Assembly: GCA_030549775.1 (NCBI GenBank)
Contig: CM060171.1
Location: 140,834,859-140,898,858 of the forward strand
Direction: 5' to 3'
Origin: Tamarix chinensis
Taxonomy: Eukaryota; Streptophyta; Magnoliopsida; Caryophyllales; Tamaricaceae
DNA length: 64,000 nucleotides
Positions within the stretch are counted from its first letter, which is position 1, and each line of letters starts with the position of its first letter. Under the pieces are notes generated by a model, which saw only the letters and a list, made by a program, of their open reading frames with translations, ran no database searches and was not told the origin of the DNA. Positions 58,690-64,000 of this stretch are shown one piece after another. Made by a program: the position numbers and the translations under genes.

Positions 58690-60170
58690 TCTCCATTGAG
58701 TTCTTCTATATTTCATCAATCTCCTTCTCCAACCTCAGATCACAACCTCTCTACTAATGTTCTAGTTTCTCCTCCTTTTCTCTCTTCTCCAATTCCAGAG
58801 TCTTCACCTATTTCTTCAACAAATCCTATCCCTCTATCTATCTCATCTATTCATTCCATGCACACTCAATCAAATAGTGGTATCCACAAAATCAAATGCC
58901 TCAATCTTATTACCAAATATCCTCTACCTCCTCTTGCTAAGCCAACATGTGTATCTCAAGCTCTCAAATCTTCTGAATGGCAACATGTTATGACTGATGA
59001 TTTTATGACTCTTATGCGCAATGGCACGTGGACTTTAGTTCCTCTTGCACCTCACTATAATGTCGTTGGTAACAAGTGGGTGTTTCACCTTAAACGTAAT
59101 CTTATTTCCTTTGGCTGGTCATTTTACAAATGGATGTCAATAATGCATTCCTTCATGGAACAATTTCTGAAGGTGTCTACATGACCAACCCACTGTTTTT
59201 ATCCATTCCTCTTATCTAACTTATGTATACAAACTCAAAATAGCCTTATATGGTCTTAAAAAAGTGCCTTGTGCTTGGTTTTGCACCATGCACATATTTC
59301 TATTGCAATATGATTTTGTTAATGCCAAGAGTGATACTTCTCTATTTATCTATAAAATTGGCTCCATTGTTGCCTATTTTCTCATTTATGTAGATGATTT
59401 GTTGCTCACAGGAAACTATCCCGAGTTTTTAAACAAGTTCAAGCCCACTCTTGCAGATAAATTCTCTCTCAAAGATTTAGGGTCTCCTAATCACTTTCTT
59501 GGTGTGGAAATTATCTCAACCACCTCTAGTTTATTTCTTACTCAACATCATTATTTATATTCATGGCATTCTTGAAAAGGCAGATACGATTGAATCCAAA
59601 CCTGTGTACATGCCCATGGAACCTCTTTTAGTTCTAATCATCCCTCTAATGCAGCATCCTGTGATGGTTCTCAGTTTCGCAACACTATTGGCTCCTTAAA
59701 CTATCTTGCTATCACTATACCATATATTACTTTTGCTACCAATAAATTAGCTCAACAAATGCAACACCTAATGATGTCTGGAATGTAGGTCTTGAAATGA
59801 ATCTTGCGCTACCTCAAGTTCACCATTTCTCATGGTCTTAATCTCACAAAATCATCAAGCAAGTATCTCATTGGCTTTTGTGATGTAGATTGGGCTAGAG
59901 ATATGGTCGATAGGAAATCCACTGGAGCCTATATAATCTATTTTGGTCCCAATGTCATCTCCTAGCCTTGCAACAAGCAGCCTACAGTCGCTCGCTCCTC
60001 TACTGAAGTTGAATATTACACGGTTGCCGCTACCACTTAGGAGAATTTGTGGTTCCAATAGCTTCTCACTGAACTTGGCATATCATTTACAACCCCTACA
60101 ATCTTCTTTGACAATATTGGAGCCACATACTTATGTGCTAATACAGTTTTTTGTTCCCGGCTGAAACATA
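58690..60170 (+). pseudogene. Decayed Ty1/copia reverse transcriptase and RNase H
   Basis: PTCVSQALKSSEWQHVM and TWTLVPLAPHYNVVGNKWVF (58940-59090) start the copia RT. A segment of the expected NAFLHG region is shortened and shifted. YVDDLLLTGN at 59388-59417 is an intact catalytic motif, followed by FSLKDLGSPNHFLGVEI. RNase H remnants include GFCDVDWARDMVDRKSTGAY and SSTEVEYYTVAATT near 59870-60040. No 3' LTR could be recognised. Confidence 0.85.
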
Positions 60171-62167
60171 TTACTATAGACTATTGGTATTAGTTAACTA
60201 TATCCTCTATAAATAATTATTGTTAAGTAAGCATTAATAAAACTTGCAGCTTATTCTATAGGAAGATAGCAGTTGGTTGAAAATTAGATCTAGCTGAAGA
60301 GGGTGACATTTCTATTTGTTAGTGATTGTAGTTGTTCTATTGAAAAATGGCAAAATGTGACACTGGAAATTTTTTGATGGGAGTACGATAACATGGTGTT
60401 GCAATAGGTTGGTGGTAAACATGGTAGAATTGATTGTGAAACTTTGATAGTAGTCGTTGGTGGTCATTCATAGGAGTGGTGGTGAGTAATTAGAAAGTAA
60501 AGGAGGGTAGTAAAAAAAATTCCTTTTTACGAGTTTTGGGCTATTGAATCTTAATATATGGGGTTGACAGTCTTGCAATCACATATACTACCACACTCTC
60601 TCTATTTTTAGCTGAGACATACAATGTGCATCAATTAGGAACATTCATTCTCTATCATTAACATATATACTTGCTGTCTCACTAACCCCACATGAAAGGA
60701 CCGATGAGGGAAAAAATATACCATATAATAATATTGTAACTCTAATAGCTTGTAATTGATTAGTAACTAGAGGTGGCTTTGAATAGTTGAACAAATCAAT
60801 GAACAATTTCTACTCTACCTATAATGTATAATGGGTGATTTTCGCCCACAATTTCTATTAATTTGAACACCATCCTGCAAGGTAATATTTGAATATTGAT
60901 CACACAATATGCATCACAAAATTAAGGGATGCATTTTTTTTTTTATTAAAGGTCTATAGATAATTTTTAATCAACCGCAAAGAATATTATAAACATTATA
61001 TACATGCAATACCAACAATAGATAATTTAATTATTGTGATTTTAGAAAGAAAATGAAATCTAGGATACATTTGACAGAACAAAGAATGTTTTTCAACCAA
61101 AACAATGTACCTTGGTCTTCTTTCGATGATCTAAGATGTGTACTGTAATCAGGATGAGCTCTTTGGCCTATTCGCCAACATCTCTCATCATTTAACTAAA
61201 CAAACGAGCTAAACCAAACTTTTAATAATAAAAAATCAAGAGTCAAAGCTATAAAATAAATTGAGTCTTATTTTTTCAAGCTCAACTCATTTAATAAATA
61301 AATCCAAAAATAAGGCTTGAAATTAACTTATTTAAAGAAACGAATGAGTTGAACTAAGCTAAGCCTAGTTGAATATCAAGCCGACTTGACTCATTTATAG
61401 CCCTAGTTGTGTGTTCGATTTATGACTGATGAGCAGGTATCCTTTCCTTCCCTTCTATGTATTGTGTAAAAAAAAAGAGAGAAAAAAAGTGAGAGAGAAT
61501 TAAGAATGTGTAAAAAATCTAAAATTTATTTGAAGATTTTGATACTGTATTTAAAATATTTATTTTATTTTAGCTAAAAAAATCTCCGACATTAAGATAT
61601 CTGATTTTTACTGGATAATCTAATTCAATAAAATATATGATATTTTATTAATTATTTCAACAATATATTATAAATTTATAATGCAGTATTTGTTTATTTA
61701 TAAGTTTTTTAAATTTATTTATTTTTGCAATTTACATTATTTGAATAATATTTAAATATATTTTTTAGATAAAATAAAATACTTGCATAAATATAGATAT
61801 AAATACTAACTAGTATACTATCTTTATTTTGAACAACCTTATTACAAAAGTTATTACAATTAATAAAATAATACTTTTATATAAATCTTAGATATGTTTA
61901 AATTAAATTCATATTTATATTCATTTTAAATATCTAAAAAATATAAACAGATATCTGATAAAAATATTCGATTTTTCGTAGTCCTAAAAAGGGTATACAC
62001 TGCTGTGTACTCAAATGGAGGAAATAATGAGAGAAAGCACACTAGCACATGAAGGAGGTGCAGTCAGAAAACTTTTCAAGGGGTGGAGAAAAGAAAATGA
62101 GCCGGTCTCGTTAAAAGGCCGAATAAAGAGATAAGCTAGTGGAATTGCTCGACTGGGAAAACTTTAG
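60171..62167. other. Intergenic, AT-rich
   Basis: No credible gene. 61200-61410 carries CTCAACTCATTTAATAAAT ... GACTCATTTATAGCCCTAG, the reverse of GGTTATAAATGAGC at 28608, probably fragments of the same old DNA-transposon family. Confidence 0.4.
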
Positions 62168-62446
62168 CTAGCCTAGCAAAATTGTGATTAGTGACTCCAT
62201 CTCACTATCATCCTTTTGAGTTGGAAAACTACTGCTATTCATCTCCCCTTTTCCTTTTTTGTTCTTTTTCCTCATCTTTTTATTACGTAAATTTGTGCTT
62301 CTAGCCTTCCGGGCAATTATAATAATTAATTTCTTTCTTTCTTCGTTGGCCACATGATCATTGAGATCCAATGTTTGCTTTCCATGCACATATTCCCTAG
62401 ATCTTTTTAGCTCCTGCAGGCGTGAAAGACTATTCTCTTCTTGCAT
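62168..62446 (-). CDS. Small basic ORF of unknown nature
   Basis: A 92-codon frame on the - strand starts MQEENSLSRLQELKRSREYV and carries a lysine-rich core (KKMRKKNKKGKGE) likely to be highly charged. I recognise no family. It may be an exon, a remnant or chance; flanks show neither a convincing TATA box nor splice sites that extend it. Confidence 0.2.
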   Translation of the reverse strand: MQEENSLSRLQELKRSREYVHGKQTLDLNDHVANEERKKLIIIIARKARSTNLRNKKMRKKNKKGKGEMNSSSFPTQKDDSEMESLITILLG

Positions 62447-63497
62447 GACAACTATTGAAAGTGCTGTTCACTTGCTATTTAAAGTAAGAGTTAAGTAGCA
62501 GTACACTCAAATGAATGATCGTATAAATTTATCAATTTATTATAGTCCATTCCTACTTAAATGGGAAAAAAGTATTCTATAATCAATTTTTTATATATAA
62601 AAAGGGTTATATTCTTTATTATTTTTAATAAATGATGTAAGAATAGATTTCAGATTGTTTTTGTTAATTTCTTAAAAAAATGTATAAATTATTCGAATAA
62701 TTTTTTTTACTATGGATGAAGTAAAAAATTTAATGTTTTTGGTTTTTAAAATGTTATGACCTCACTTAAAATCATATGTAAATTTTTGTTGAGTTGCACT
62801 GAAATTCATTAATTCTTTTTGTGTTTACATACATACATACATACATACATCACACTAGAAAAATCTAGTAGGGCTTAGATATCTCCTAGCCATTGTAACT
62901 ACGAAACTCATCAAAACAACACTATCATTACTAGACATATTTATGACTATATTACGATAATGAATCTTCATCCTCAATTGACATGTACAGTTACTTATGT
63001 ATCGGATTAGTACTATTTATAAATTGATGATGGTCAATAAAGATACTTATTTGAAAATACATAAATAAAAATTTTCATATATTAATATTACATACTACTA
63101 CAAAAATTAGATATCACTTGTTATAATAGACACCTATTTAAAATAGTTATCAAAAAACTATATTACCTTTACTTGATCTCTGACAATGTCAAAACTTCAA
63201 ATTAATGTAATGGTATAAAGGATTGCTCAAAATAAAAATGTAAAACGATCTTTTAGTCCTTAGATATACAAATTAAGGGACAAGATTAAATATATCTAAT
63301 ATGTGATATACATGAAGTGTTGTTTAGCATGATGGTGATATGTAGATGTTCGGAGAAGTGTAGAGTGCAATGGAGTTCCCTAGAGAGAACATAAGCCTAT
63401 CGTATTTGTCTACAGGGGTCATGTACTTTTTAAGGTGTGATTTTCTATTAAAAAAGTATCCAAAGAACAAAGAGGAAAGAACACTTGCCACCTCGTG
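62447..63497. other. Intergenic, AT-rich, with (ACAT)n
   Basis: A TACA/ACAT microsatellite lies at 62827-62851. Nothing else is identifiable; the right part may be internal sequence of the diverged element that starts at 63498. Confidence 0.4.
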
Positions 63498-64000
63498 TGG
63501 CAGTTGCCAACCCACAATTTAATCCCTCTTTCTATATAATTGTAATATCGGTGAATAATTGTATCATTCTAAACCCATATTGATAAGGCACAAAAATAAA
63601 ATAAAATATGAGCTAAAACACTACACTCACGAAAACACTCCAATAGAGGGTTCTGAAGTGAAAATTATATAAAGCAAATAAGAAATCAATAACAAATATT
63701 GATGAAGTTGAATATGATGAAAATGTCAGGGGGTCAATATCTACCACTAGACTATGTCAAGATATAATAAATTAAATTTTTGTGTCACTTTATAGTTAAG
63801 AAAAGAGATTGAACAAATTAAAAGTTACTAATGGGTCTATACACATTGTATTACTTTCATTAGTTGGTTAATAAGACATGATACAAATATTAATTCCTAT
63901 TGCGTTCTAGAAGTGTAGTCGCAACTAGTAGATCCTATATTTTAATAGACTCAAAGTATTAAGCACAATTTTAAGGATGACAATCTAAGTGTCTAACTAG
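63498..64000 (-). mobile_element. Strongly diverged Athila-like LTR, continuing past window
   Basis: On the + strand the order TGGCAGTTGCCAACCCACAATTTAATCCCTC, TATCATTCTAAACCCATATTGA, CTACCACTAGACTATG, CTATACACATTGTATTACTTTC, AGATCCTATATTT and GACAATCTAAGTGTCTAACTAG parallels 10917-11490 of the element B 5' LTR piece by piece, at much lower identity. It is therefore an inverted LTR of a related, older element whose remainder lies beyond 64000. Confidence 0.7.

Overview
The window is nuclear DNA of a flowering plant, most likely a eudicot. The evidence is a 14-exon GT-AG gene for peroxisomal acyl-CoA oxidase (ACX1 type), an intronless DREB/ERF transcription factor, plant-type Ty3/gypsy, Ty1/copia and hAT elements, and TTTAGGG-like repeats. 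The species cannot be named from the sequence. Only two genes look intact: ACX1 (+, 36335-41183) and the ERF gene (+, 52893-53627). Nearly everything else is transposable-element sequence, much of it nested, inverted or decayed.

Layout. 1-12026: two gag-only, Athila-like LTR retrotransposons (A on +, B on -) joined tail to tail as a 12-kb imperfect palindrome. Each has a tRNA-Asp primer binding site, a gag-like ORF without pol, and two hairpin-plus-purine-tract modules. 12027-18338: anonymous repeat-derived DNA with a degenerate ~30-bp tandem array and G-rich/AT-rich blocks. 18339-27138: two inverted copies (C on +, D on -) of a large LTR-like family beginning TGTAACACCCC, each with a CCGGTGG subrepeat block and an AAT/ATT tract. 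27139-28668: decayed TTTAGGG-like repeats. 28669-33966: decayed Ty3/gypsy chromovirus with both LTRs recognisable. 34981-36125: a TIR element with ~250-bp inverted ends. 36335-41183: ACX1. 43000-49742: a dead hAT transposase gene split by a third copy (E, -) of the TGTAACACCCC family. 52893-53627: the DREB/ERF gene. 56600-60170: decayed Ty1/copia polyprotein. 63498-64000: a strongly diverged LTR related to those of A and B, running off the window.

The two host genes are about 11.7 kb apart and there is no sign that they are functionally linked. ACX1 should catalyse the first step of peroxisomal beta-oxidation, including the chain shortening used in jasmonate synthesis. The ERF should be a nuclear DRE/CRT-binding regulator. 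I found no intact new enzymatic or defence system. The most unusual signals are structural: (i) a hairpin before each purine tract of A and B whose stem sequence differs completely between the two sites while loop, pairing and spacing are kept; (ii) 5' LTRs of A and B that match each other better than A's own LTR pair; (iii) splice-site-like signals inside the gag-like ORF conserved in both copies; (iv) palindromic CCGGTGG subrepeat clusters kept in three copies of the large LTR family.
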